Below, piece by piece: positions 8,941 through 17,224 of a stretch of 64,000 nucleotides of DNA. This DNA is from JBKEAR01 sp047972425 (GTDB taxonomy: Bacteria; Pseudomonadota; Alphaproteobacteria; JBKEAR01): NCBI GenBank assembly GCA_047972425.1, contig JBKEAR010000027.1, positions 1 to 64,000 of the forward strand. The letters run 5' to 3'. Each line of letters starts with the position of its first letter. Position 1 is the first letter of the stretch. Below the pieces are notes generated by a model that was not told where the DNA came from, ran no database searches, and was given only the letters and a program-made list of their open reading frames with translations. The position numbers and the translations under genes are program-made.

Positions 8941-9276
8941 GGGGACGGCTTATTCTATATTATGTATGGGGCTTTGCCCCTATACCCCAAAACACTTCGT
9001 GTTTACCTAAAGGGAAAGCCTATTCGGCTTTCCTAGGCTAATCATTAACGATAGAGTTTAGGTAACAAACCTTATATAATAGAGCATAGAAAATGCAATG
9101 GCATTTTCCTTTAGGTTCAAACGGAACGTTTGCGGGGTGTCTTGTCGGAGACAAGCCAACTCTTTAGTAGGCATGCTTTCAGCATGACGGGCAGAGCCCC
9201 ATACATAAAAAAGCACTGTTGAATATCAGTAAAGATATTTCAACAGCGCATGTAAATTCGGAAACACTTCGTGTTT
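8941..9276. repeat. Mosaic of small palindromic repeats (copy 2)
   Basis: Fills the 420-bp gene-free stretch between argG and the SIMPL gene. Modules include GGGGC-TTT-GCCCC (8968-8980), AACAC-TTC-GTGTT (8991-9003), the 36-mer 9011-9046 (reverse complement of 417-452), CTTGTC/GACAAG (9141-9159, same as 455-473), CATGC-TTTCA-GCATG (around 9171-9186) and the 9190-9210 module (same as 530-550). A second AAACAC-TTC-GTGTTT hairpin (9262-9276) overlaps the argG stop codon at 9275-9277, so the repeat reaches into the gene end. 8958-8976 is identical to 17173-17191. Confidence 0.75.
9207..9249 (-). terminator. Terminator of argG
   Basis: Read on the minus strand, CTGTTGAAATAT pairs with ATATTCAACAG (one bulge), extended by flanking GC/GC bases, and is followed by a run of six T (plus-strand A at 9207-9212). 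It starts 26 nt past the argG stop. Confidence 0.75.
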
Positions 9277-10504
9277 ATTCGATACCGGTGATTTTTAATT
9301 TATCTTTGGTATCGCGCAAACGGAGGCGAAGGGCATTGAGTTTAATAAACCCGCCGGCATCGGTTTGGGTATAGATGCTCTCGGCATCTTCAAAGCTCAC
9401 CACATTTTCGGAATATAAGCTATTGGGCGAACGGCGGCCGGTAATGATGATATTCCCTTTATAAAGCTTAGCACGTACCTCACCTGTAACCATTTCTTGC
9501 GATTTATCCACGGCGGCTTGGATCATCTCGCGCTCGGGCGCAAACCAAAAACCGTTATAAACATATTCGGAATATTGGGGGGATAGGCTATCTTTTAAAT
9601 GCATGGTCGGGCCATCGAGCACTAAGCTTTCCATGGCGCGGCGCATTTTAAATAATATGGTTCCGCCCGGTGTTTCGTAAACCCCACGGGATTTCATGCC
9701 TACAAAGCGATTTTCCACAATATCAATACGGCCAATACCGTGTTTACCGCCAATTTTATTAAGGCGCTCTAATAAAGTGGCCGGGCTGAGTTTTTCGCCA
9801 TTGATAGAAACGGGATCGCCCGCCTCAAAGCCCAAAATGATTTCTTCGGGGGTATCGGGGGCATCCCAAGGGTGGACGGTGCGTGTGTAAACATCTTCGG
9901 GCGGCTCAACCCATGGATTTTCTAGTACTTTGCCCTCGCATGAAATATGCAAAATATTGGCATCGGTGGAATAGGGTGGCTCACCCATTTTAGAAAGGGG
10001 AACTTCAATTCCGCGAGATTGCGCCCATTGAATAAGCTTGGTACGGCTGTTGAGATCCCATAAACGCCAAGGGGCAATCACTTTAATATCGGGCTGGCAA
10101 GCATAATAGCCTAGCTCAAAACGTACTTGGTCATTCCCTTTACCGGTTGCACCGTGGGATACGGCAGTGGCACCTACCTCTTGGGCAATTTCAATTTGGC
10201 GTTTGGCAATAAGGGGGCGCGCAATCGACGTACCAAGCAAATATGTACCCTCGTATAATGCATTGGCTCTAAACATGGGGAAGATGTAATCTTTAACAAA
10301 TTCCTCGCGGAGGTCATCCACAAAAATTTCTTTTACACCCATGGATTCTGCGCGTCGGCGTGCTGGCTCTAATTCTTCGCCTTGGCCTAAATCGGCCGTA
10401 AAGGTAACAACCTCGCAATTATAGGTTTCTTGTAACCATTTTAAAATAACCGATGTATCTAAACCACCGGAGTAAGCAAGCACTACTTTTTCTACAGATT
10501 TCAT
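9275..10504 (-). CDS. argG: Argininosuccinate synthase
   Basis: Joins citrulline and aspartate with ATP to argininosuccinate (arginine biosynthesis). The N-terminal PP-loop SGGLDTS is at 12-18 of a 409-residue protein, and the conserved segments FTADLGQGEELEPAR, EGTYLLGTSIARPLIAK, HGATGKGNDQVRFE and APWR are present, all typical of the long bacterial ArgG. The open frame reaches a TTG at 10528, but ATG 10504 has a good AGGAG about 9 nt upstream and gives the standard MKSVEKVVLAYSGGLDTS start. It lies ~100 nt after cobT on the same strand. Confidence 0.95.
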   Translation of the reverse strand: MKSVEKVVLAYSGGLDTSVILKWLQETYNCEVVTFTADLGQGEELEPARRRAESMGVKEIFVDDLREEFVKDYIFPMFRANALYEGTYLLGTSIARPLIAKRQIEIAQEVGATAVSHGATGKGNDQVRFELGYYACQPDIKVIAPWRLWDLNSRTKLIQWAQSRGIEVPLSKMGEPPYSTDANILHISCEGKVLENPWVEPPEDVYTRTVHPWDAPDTPEEIILGFEAGDPVSINGEKLSPATLLERLNKIGGKHGIGRIDIVENRFVGMKSRGVYETPGGTILFKMRRAMESLVLDGPTMHLKDSLSPQYSEYVYNGFWFAPEREMIQAAVDKSQEMVTGEVRAKLYKGNIIITGRRSPNSLYSENVVSFEDAESIYTQTDAGGFIKLNALRLRLRDTKDKLKITGIE

Positions 10505-10604
10505 TGGTGAATTTCTCCTCAAATTCAATTCGGATTGTGAAAACGCGTATATTTTGCGCTTATTGCGCCGAATGTCAATGTTTTTTGTACAGATTGCAAA
10601 GCTT

Positions 10605-12395
10605 TTACGGCGTTTTTAGCTTAAATAAATCAATCATCTCGTTAAATAAAGTATCGGCAAGCTCGGCAATGGTGGATAAGGTAATGGCATTGCTGTAAAT
10701 ATCGGTCACATCATGGCCAATACCAAAGGCCAACAGCTCAATATCCTTTTGTTGCTCTATTTTTTTTACGGTTTCTCTGAGATGCTGATACAAAATATCC
10801 GGTTCATTTTCGCCCAAAGTGGCATCATCCACCGGCGCACCATCGGAAAGAACAATGAGTATTTTACGATGCTCTTGGCGTTGCTTAAGCCGGTTTTGCG
10901 CCCATAACAAGGCTTCGCCGTCGATATTTTCTTTAAGCAGGCCATCTTTGAGCATGAGCGCCATGGGTAAACGCGCCCGCCGATACGGATGTTCGGCCGA
11001 TTTATAAATGATATGCAATAAGTCGTTCAATCGCCCCGGTGCTTTGGGTTGGCCTGTAGCCTCCCATAATTTGCGGCTTTCGCCACCCCGCCAATGTTTG
11101 GTGGTAAAGCCCAAAATTTCTACAGGTATGCCACAACGCTCTAAGGTACGGGCTAAAATTTCGGTAATAATGGCCGCCATGGCAATAGGCCGGCCCCGCA
11201 TAGAGCCACTATTATCAATGAGTAACGAAACCGTGGTATGGCGCAACGGATTTTCAATTTCATCCTTATAGGCCAGCGAGTGGCTAGGGGCAGCAACTAC
11301 GCGCGCCAAGCGGGCGGCATCTAAAATGCCGTCTTCCAAATCGAATTGCCAAAAGCGTTTTTGTTGTGCCATTAAATGACGCTGTAATTTATTAGCCAAC
11401 CGATTAATCAGGCTTTGCACATCTTTGGTTTGCTCATCGAGCTTTACGCGCAATTTTTCTAACTCACTGGTGGTGGCAAGCTCATTGGCATTTTCAATGG
11501 CATCAAATTGCGTGGTAAATACCCGATAAGCAAGGCGCACATTTTCGATGTTATTGCCATGGCCTTCGCTATGCTCTACGGCTTCGCCGTCAAATTCATC
11601 GCCGCCGTCTGGTGGATTACCCGCTTGGCTATCATCGGATTTTTTATTTTCTTCATTGGCCGCATCACTCGAAGGTTTGCCTTCTATCGGCGCATCATTT
11701 TGCTCGGTTTGCGCTTGGTTAGAGCCCATATTTTCGGGGATATCCGCTTCTTCCTCGCGGGTTTTATCCTCAAAATCTTTTTCTTCGGGGCAAACTTTTT
11801 TAATAATTTTTTGCAGCTCTTTTGCCCATAGGCTTTGGTTTTCCATATATTCGGCCAATTGCTCCTTAGGCGGCAATAAAGCTTCTATTTGCTGGTGCCA
11901 AGCTTGGGCTTGCTCCTGCAAACTTTCGGGGATTGGGTAATCCATATATTGCAATAATGCCAAGCTTACCCCAAGGCTGCGCCCGGTTAAATTCAGGTTG
12001 GGGTTATTGAGCAAATTTAAATTGGCGCCCTCGGATATGGCATAATGCATATAATTATTATACACACCCCGCCAACGATGCCCCGCTTTACCCATAAGGC
12101 GGGTGGTATTTATAGCATCGTAAACCTCACGAGCCGCTTGGGAATGGGGGCGATAATGATGATAAATTTGCCGATTATTCCAACGTTTTTCTAAAGCTTT
12201 AATATCGGTTAAATAACGCACAAAAGTATAATCGGGGTTATTGCCTGTTAATTTGGGTAGGTCTAAAATATCGTGATTCGCACGCTCCACAGCCTCATCG
12301 GTAAAATTTACCGAGGCTTCGGCATCGTTAGAAAAAACCTTAAATGTTACTGCCGTGGCTTCTTCAAAATCTTTAAAATCACGCTTTTTTGCCAT
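10605..12395 (-). CDS. cobT: Cobaltochelatase subunit CobT (VWA protein)
   Basis: With CobS this forms the AAA+/VWA chaperone-like pair that drives metal insertion by CobN in aerobic cobalamin synthesis. The 596-residue protein has an N-terminal helical domain (to ~200), an acidic, disordered Glu/Asp/Asn-rich linker (~205-285), and a C-terminal von Willebrand A domain with the MIDAS motif DNSGSM (394-399) and SDGAP further on. It follows cobS by 9 nt. No cobN or other cobalamin gene is in the window, so its metal and partner here are inferred. Confidence 0.9.
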   Translation of the reverse strand: MAKKRDFKDFEEATAVTFKVFSNDAEASVNFTDEAVERANHDILDLPKLTGNNPDYTFVRYLTDIKALEKRWNNRQIYHHYRPHSQAAREVYDAINTTRLMGKAGHRWRGVYNNYMHYAISEGANLNLLNNPNLNLTGRSLGVSLALLQYMDYPIPESLQEQAQAWHQQIEALLPPKEQLAEYMENQSLWAKELQKIIKKVCPEEKDFEDKTREEEADIPENMGSNQAQTEQNDAPIEGKPSSDAANEENKKSDDSQAGNPPDGGDEFDGEAVEHSEGHGNNIENVRLAYRVFTTQFDAIENANELATTSELEKLRVKLDEQTKDVQSLINRLANKLQRHLMAQQKRFWQFDLEDGILDAARLARVVAAPSHSLAYKDEIENPLRHTTVSLLIDNSGSMRGRPIAMAAIITEILARTLERCGIPVEILGFTTKHWRGGESRKLWEATGQPKAPGRLNDLLHIIYKSAEHPYRRARLPMALMLKDGLLKENIDGEALLWAQNRLKQRQEHRKILIVLSDGAPVDDATLGENEPDILYQHLRETVKKIEQQKDIELLAFGIGHDVTDIYSNAITLSTIAELADTLFNEMIDLFKLKTP

Positions 12396-12404
12396 TAACT
12401 TAAC

Positions 12405-13403
12405 CTAAAGGCCACCCAAGGGGCTTTTGGTGCTGCTTTCGGCAATTTCCACACCAAAGCAACGCTGATACCATTCGGCAATCATTGCGCGCTCATGCTC
12501 ATCGCAGCGGGCCAAAAAGGCAAAACGGAAAGCGAGTTCTAAATCGCCATCAAAAATATCGGCATTTTCTGCCCAGCTAATCACGGTACGGGGCGACATC
12601 ACGGTAGAAAGCTCCCCTTGCATAAAGGCTTTACGGGTTAAATTGGCCAACTCGACCATAGGGGTCACAAGAGCGGCTTTTTCTTTATCCGCTTGCCATT
12701 CACTCATGCGTGATAAAATAATTTGGCTTTCTTCTTTGGCATCTAAATAATTGAGCGGAGCTACAATATGCCAACGGTCCATTTGGCCTTGGTTGATTTG
12801 GTGCGTACCATGATAAATGCCCGATGTATCACCTAAGCCCACCGTATTGGCCGTTGCGAACAAACGAAAATAGGGGTGCGGTATAATCACTTTATTTTGG
12901 TCAAGCAAGGTTAAATGGCCTTTGGCCTCTAGCACTCTTTGAATTACAAACATTACATCCGGCCGGCCGGCATCATATTCATCAAACACCAAAGCAATCG
13001 GGTGTTGCAATGCCCAAGGGAGTAACCCTTCTTTAAATTCGGTAATCTGTTTACCGTCTTTTAACACAATGGCATCACGGCCAATCAGATCAATACGGCT
13101 AACATGGCTATCAAGATTAATGCGCATGAGCGGCCAATTGAGCCGTGCAGCAATTTGCTCGATATGGGTGGATTTACCCGTACCATGCCAACCCTGCACC
13201 AACACCCGCCGATTATGGGAAAACCCAGCTAAAATCGCCTTAGTGACATGGGGCTGAAAGCGATAATCTTCATCAATCTCCGGCACATAAGGGGATTTTT
13301 TGCTAAAGGCCGGCACCTTCATATGGCTGTTAAAGCCAAAAGCATCTTGGGTGGTTACTGTTATATCGGGTTGCTGAAGCGGGAAATATTGATCATCTGC
13401 CAT
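12405..13403 (-). CDS. cobS: Cobaltochelatase subunit CobS (AAA+ ATPase)
   Basis: A 332-residue MoxR/CobS-type AAA+ ATPase that works with CobT. Walker A is GWHGTGKST (71-79) and Walker B is ALVFDEYDAG (137-146, Asp141/Glu142). Sensor region FATANTVGLGDTSG and the arginine-containing MSPRTVISWAENA follow. Length and N-terminal pattern (DVTVTTQDAFGF-like, here DITVTTQDAFGF) fit the alphaproteobacterial CobS family. rlmE lies 69 nt upstream on the same strand. Confidence 0.93.
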   Translation of the reverse strand: MADDQYFPLQQPDITVTTQDAFGFNSHMKVPAFSKKSPYVPEIDEDYRFQPHVTKAILAGFSHNRRVLVQGWHGTGKSTHIEQIAARLNWPLMRINLDSHVSRIDLIGRDAIVLKDGKQITEFKEGLLPWALQHPIALVFDEYDAGRPDVMFVIQRVLEAKGHLTLLDQNKVIIPHPYFRLFATANTVGLGDTSGIYHGTHQINQGQMDRWHIVAPLNYLDAKEESQIILSRMSEWQADKEKAALVTPMVELANLTRKAFMQGELSTVMSPRTVISWAENADIFDGDLELAFRFAFLARCDEHERAMIAEWYQRCFGVEIAESSTKSPLGGL

Positions 13404-13472
13404 GGATATTCCTTTATATTTTTGTAAATATACTTTTAAAATACATAATTTATAGATTATGTCAAAATAGAA

Positions 13473-14195
13473 TCAGCCTTTAAAGCCTGTTGCGACTACA
13501 AAGACCTCGGGCGATTCCTTACGCGAAGACGGTGGTTTGGCATGGCGTACTTTATCGAAACGCTGTTGCATATCGGCATAAAGTTCACCCTCCGTTCCTC
13601 CCTGAAAGACCTTAGCTACAAAATATCCCCCAGGTTTTAATATTTTGCAAGCAAAATGATAGGCGGCATCGACCAATGCAACTATCCGTAAATGGTCGGT
13701 GGCCTTATGGCCGGTGGTAAATGGTGCCATATCCGATATTACACCATCGGCCTTGCCATTAAGCAATGCAACAATACGTTCTTCGGCCTCGGCCGCCAAA
13801 AAATCTTGCCGGATAACCGTTGCCCCCGCAATATCTTCCATTTCTTGAATATCAACGGCAATAATTTTACCTTGGCCATTTTGGCTTCCGATAATCTCTA
13901 CCGCCTCGCATGTCCAACCGCCAGGTGCCGCACCTAAATCCACAACCCATTGGTCGGGCTTTAAAAAGTGAAAACGCTCATTAAGCTCACGGATTTTAAA
14001 AGCCGCCCGAGAGCGTAAACCTTGGGCTTGTGCGGCTTGCACATAAGGGTCGTTAAGTTGGCGTTGCAACCAACGGGTAGAGCTTGTTTTGCGCCCTTTT
14101 GCGGTTTTTACCCGTACCGATTGCGCCCGTTGCGATGTACCCGATTCGGCTTTTTTACCGCTTGATTGTAATTTTGGTTTTCGGCGAAAACTCAT
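13473..14195 (-). CDS. rlmE: 23S rRNA (uridine-2'-O)-methyltransferase RlmE
   Basis: Methylates the 2'-OH of U2552 in 23S rRNA using SAM, a late step in 50S maturation. The catalytic K-D-K-E tetrad is visible as Lys67 (AAFKI), Asp155 (SDMAP), Lys195 (VAKVF) and Glu230 (SPEVF). The SAM loop is DLGAAPGGW (86-94). It carries a ~45-residue basic N-terminal extension, as in other alphaproteobacterial members. Upstream, 14196-14359 holds small hairpins and presumably its promoter. Confidence 0.93.
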   Translation of the reverse strand: MSFRRKPKLQSSGKKAESGTSQRAQSVRVKTAKGRKTSSTRWLQRQLNDPYVQAAQAQGLRSRAAFKIRELNERFHFLKPDQWVVDLGAAPGGWTCEAVEIIGSQNGQGKIIAVDIQEMEDIAGATVIRQDFLAAEAEERIVALLNGKADGVISDMAPFTTGHKATDHLRIVALVDAAYHFACKILKPGGYFVAKVFQGGTEGELYADMQQRFDKVRHAKPPSSRKESPEVFVVATGFKG

Positions 14196-14261
14196 ATTTA
14201 TTCCCTATATAGCCTATATTAATCAAAATGGTTATATTCTGACTGATAATAATTTAATGCT

Positions 14262-14323
14262 AAGGGGTTTGCAACCCCTTAAAAATCCCCACACACAGCT
14301 ATGCTGTGGGCAACTTTGTTGCC
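14262..14323. repeat. Three adjacent perfect mini-hairpins between alr and rlmE
   Basis: AAGGGGTT-TGC-AACCCCTT (14262-14280), CACAGC-TAT-GCTGTG (14294-14308) and GGCAAC-TTT-GTTGCC (14309-14323) follow each other, each with a perfect 6-8 bp stem and a 3-nt loop. They resemble the modules of the repeat mosaics at 0.3 and 9 kb in design but not in sequence. On the minus strand they lie between the alr stop and the rlmE start and may act as terminator or mRNA-stabilising structures; T-runs are weak. Confidence 0.6.
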
Positions 14324-14359
14324 ATAAGCAATACCATATTTTATACGGTATTACTTATT

Positions 14360-15466
14360 TTATCCCTCATATTTGCGTGTATATCGGCGCCCTAAGCTAG
14401 TTAATATTTCATATGGTATTGTATTTGCCCATTCGGCAACCCTATTCACCGATATATTTTCGCCCAAAATCTCTACCTGTTGGCCAATCTGTTTTAAATT
14501 TTGGGGTAAGTGGGTAACATCTAAAGTAATAGAATCCATGGATATTCGCCCCACCACAGGCACTTTATAATCACCAATCATTACATAACCTTTCGGGGAA
14601 ATGCTGCGCATCCAACCATCGGCATAACCAACAGATATGGTGGCAATTTGGCTATCTTGGCTAGCAACCCAACTATTAGAATATCCCACGGCCTCACCCG
14701 CTTTAATCGGCCGTATTTGCACAATGGGGGCATGTAAACTCACCACCGGCTTAACAGGGCATGGGCGGCCATCGGCAAAAGGATTACCCCCATATAAGCC
14801 AATGCCGGGGCGGCCGATATTACCCTGATAATCTGCGCCCAATAAAATACCGGCCGAGTTACCTAAGCTGGTTGTGCAATCCTCCCAACCTTTACGAATA
14901 TGGATAAAACGCCTGAGTTGCTCTGCATTATAGGGGTTTTCGGCATCATCGGCACAAGCAAGATGCGACATAATGAATAATAGATGACAACGGGCAAGTA
15001 ATGGGTGGCCTTTGTGCATTTGTGGCCATTCTGGTTTATCGAAGCCAAGGCGGTTCATGCCCGTATCCACATGAAAAACAATATCCATTTCTTGATTATT
15101 ATCCGTTAAATAATCATTCAGATTTTCAAGTTCAAAAATCGAGCCAATCACCGGCGTTAACTCAAAATGCGGATAAGCCGCAATATCCACTTTAGGGATT
15201 GCCAAGCCATTGAGCACATATATGGGGCTTTTTATACCATTTTGGCGTAGCTCTATGCCCTCGGATAAATGGGCAACAAAAAAATGCTGTACCCCTTTAT
15301 TTTCTAAATAAGCGGCAACCTTAACCGCACCAAGCCCATAGGCATTGGCCTTCACCACCGCAGCCGCCATACCATTTTGCATCTGATTATTAAATAACAA
15401 CCAATTATCGTATAGATTTTTTAAATTAATGGTTAATATTGCCCCATGGGCATTAGTGAATATCAT
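14360..15466 (-). CDS. alr: Alanine racemase
   Basis: PLP enzyme that makes D-alanine for peptidoglycan. The PLP lysine is Lys39 in AAVVKANAYGLG, close to the N-terminus as usual; VDTGMNRLGF, SNSAGIL-type (LGNSAGIL) and RPGIGLYG are present, and GRISMDSITLDVT near the C-terminus completes the fold. 368 residues, normal length. Its start overlaps the end of dnaB by 14 nt, so the two are translated from one mRNA, an arrangement common in alphaproteobacteria. Confidence 0.94.
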   Translation of the reverse strand: MIFTNAHGAILTINLKNLYDNWLLFNNQMQNGMAAAVVKANAYGLGAVKVAAYLENKGVQHFFVAHLSEGIELRQNGIKSPIYVLNGLAIPKVDIAAYPHFELTPVIGSIFELENLNDYLTDNNQEMDIVFHVDTGMNRLGFDKPEWPQMHKGHPLLARCHLLFIMSHLACADDAENPYNAEQLRRFIHIRKGWEDCTTSLGNSAGILLGADYQGNIGRPGIGLYGGNPFADGRPCPVKPVVSLHAPIVQIRPIKAGEAVGYSNSWVASQDSQIATISVGYADGWMRSISPKGYVMIGDYKVPVVGRISMDSITLDVTHLPQNLKQIGQQVEILGENISVNRVAEWANTIPYEILTSLGRRYTRKYEG

Positions 15467-17090
15467 CGGGGTTATATCTTGTTTCTAAGTCGCTAAATTT
15501 TGTGCGAGATTTATCGAAATGTAATTGAATATCAGGGGTATCACCATGGCGGTTTTTACCCACAATGACCGAGCCTTTATTGCGGTTACGCTCCATGCGC
15601 TCTTCCCAACGGTTCATGGCATCGCTATCTTCATCATCGGGGCGCTCATTTTGGATATAATATTCGCGGCGGAATACAAACATAATAATATCGGCATCTT
15701 GCTCAATAGAGCCTGATTCCCGAAGATCGGACATTTGCGGGCGTTTATCTTCGCGGTTTTCCACTTGGCGCGAAAGCTGAGAAAGTGCAATCACAGGGAT
15801 TTCTAGCTCTTTGGCTAAGTTTTTTAAGCCCCTTGTAATTTCGGCAACTTCTTGCACCCTATTCACATCGCGGCTATTACCGCTAATCAGCTGAATATAA
15901 TCTATCACCAGCAGGCCTAAATTTTGCGTGCGTTTAAGCCGCCTTGCCCGAGAGCGAATGGTAGCAATGGTTTGCCCCGGTGTATCATCAATAAAAAACG
16001 GAATTTCGCGCAATTTGCTCGCCACATTATGCAGGCTATCATATTGTTGGTCGGTAATATCACCCCGGCGAATAGCTTGGCCGGATATTCCGGTTTCTTG
16101 GGATAATATCCGTAAAGCCAGCTGATCATAACTCATCTCTAGCGAGAAAAACCCGACAACCGCACCATTATCAATTTGGCCTTTGGCCTGCATTTCGGCA
16201 TAGGCCTTGGTGGCCGCTGCCCAAGCTATATTGGCGGCCAAAGCGGTTTTACCCATGGCGGGGCGACCGGCAACGATAATAAGGTCGGAGCGTTGCATGC
16301 CCCCAAATAATTTATCTATCGCATTAATGCCTGTGGTAATACCTGCTAAAGAATCCCCCCTTTGGTGTGCTTTATAGGCAATCTCTAAGGCTTTTTCGAG
16401 CGAGGCATCAAAACCAGTAAATCCGGTGCGAAAGTTACCAGTCTCCGCCAAATTATATAAACGTTCTTCGGCTAACGATATTTCTTCCTCTGCCTTACCC
16501 TCGGCATCAACCGAGGTTGCTCTATCGCTAATTTCGTGGCCAATCTCTATGAGTTGGCGGCGCAAATGGCTATCGTAAATTATCCGTGCATAACTTTCGG
16601 CACTATAGGTAGAAACTGCCGAGCCACCGAGCTCTCGCAAATATTCAATACCGCCAAGCTCTAATAAATCGGGGTCCGACTTAAAATAGCCCGCAAGTGT
16701 AACCTCGTTAATGATATGTTGGCGATTTTCCATATCCAGCATGGTTTTAAAAATTTTACGGTGGGCATTTATCACAAAATGCTCGGCCATTAAAAATTCC
16801 GATACACGCATTAAAGCGTTCGAATCCAAAATAATGGCACCTAATAAGGCTTTTTCGGCCTCGAGGTTATAAGGAATATCGTTATTGCTTTGGATTAACG
16901 CTTGTTCTTCATGGCCTTGATAGTAAGAATCAGCTCCATTTTGCGGTGCGATAATTAAATCCGCAAATGGGTCGTCATCCAGCTGTGCTTCACCCTCTTC
17001 CACTACCTGTTTGGGTTGCGGCTGGGGTTCGGCTTTTGGTTTTTGTGTATTTGGCTCATCATCAATGAGGTCAAAATCATCCATATCCAT
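15453..17090 (-). CDS. dnaB: Replicative DNA helicase DnaB
   Basis: Hexameric 5'-3' helicase of the replication fork. The N-terminal domain (NLEAEKALLGAIIL, about 75-88) and RecA-like C-terminal domain are both present. Walker A is GRPAMGKTA (275-283), followed by GFFSLEMS, the Walker B region LLVIDYIQLI and RDVNRVQEVAEITRGLKNLAKEL. No intein is seen. About 70 N-terminal residues precede the conserved domain and are acidic and Gln/Pro-rich. Two in-frame ATGs (17090 and 17084) are possible starts; AAGGA about 9 nt upstream favours the first. Confidence 0.95.
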   Translation of the reverse strand: MDMDDFDLIDDEPNTQKPKAEPQPQPKQVVEEGEAQLDDDPFADLIIAPQNGADSYYQGHEEQALIQSNNDIPYNLEAEKALLGAIILDSNALMRVSEFLMAEHFVINAHRKIFKTMLDMENRQHIINEVTLAGYFKSDPDLLELGGIEYLRELGGSAVSTYSAESYARIIYDSHLRRQLIEIGHEISDRATSVDAEGKAEEEISLAEERLYNLAETGNFRTGFTGFDASLEKALEIAYKAHQRGDSLAGITTGINAIDKLFGGMQRSDLIIVAGRPAMGKTALAANIAWAAATKAYAEMQAKGQIDNGAVVGFFSLEMSYDQLALRILSQETGISGQAIRRGDITDQQYDSLHNVASKLREIPFFIDDTPGQTIATIRSRARRLKRTQNLGLLVIDYIQLISGNSRDVNRVQEVAEITRGLKNLAKELEIPVIALSQLSRQVENREDKRPQMSDLRESGSIEQDADIIMFVFRREYYIQNERPDDEDSDAMNRWEERMERNRNKGSVIVGKNRHGDTPDIQLHFDKSRTKFSDLETRYNPDDIH

Positions 17091-17172
17091 AAAGGCTATT
17101 CCTTAAATAAAATTGAGCCCCTTAGGATAAAAAGAAAGTGATGATTATGCAAGATTTTAAATTTTTTGTCGT

Positions 17173-17224
17173 TATTATGTATGGGGCTTTGGCCTTATTT
17201 TATTGACGAGGCTCTGCCTCATCA
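17173..17224. repeat. Repeat-mosaic fragment (copy 3) at the end of the ABC ATPase gene
   Basis: 17173-17191 is identical to 8958-8976. It is followed by a GAGGC-TCT-GCCTC hairpin (17208-17220) that abuts the stop codon of the ABC ATPase gene (17222-17224). The position directly at a gene end mirrors the copy at the argG stop. Confidence 0.6.
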
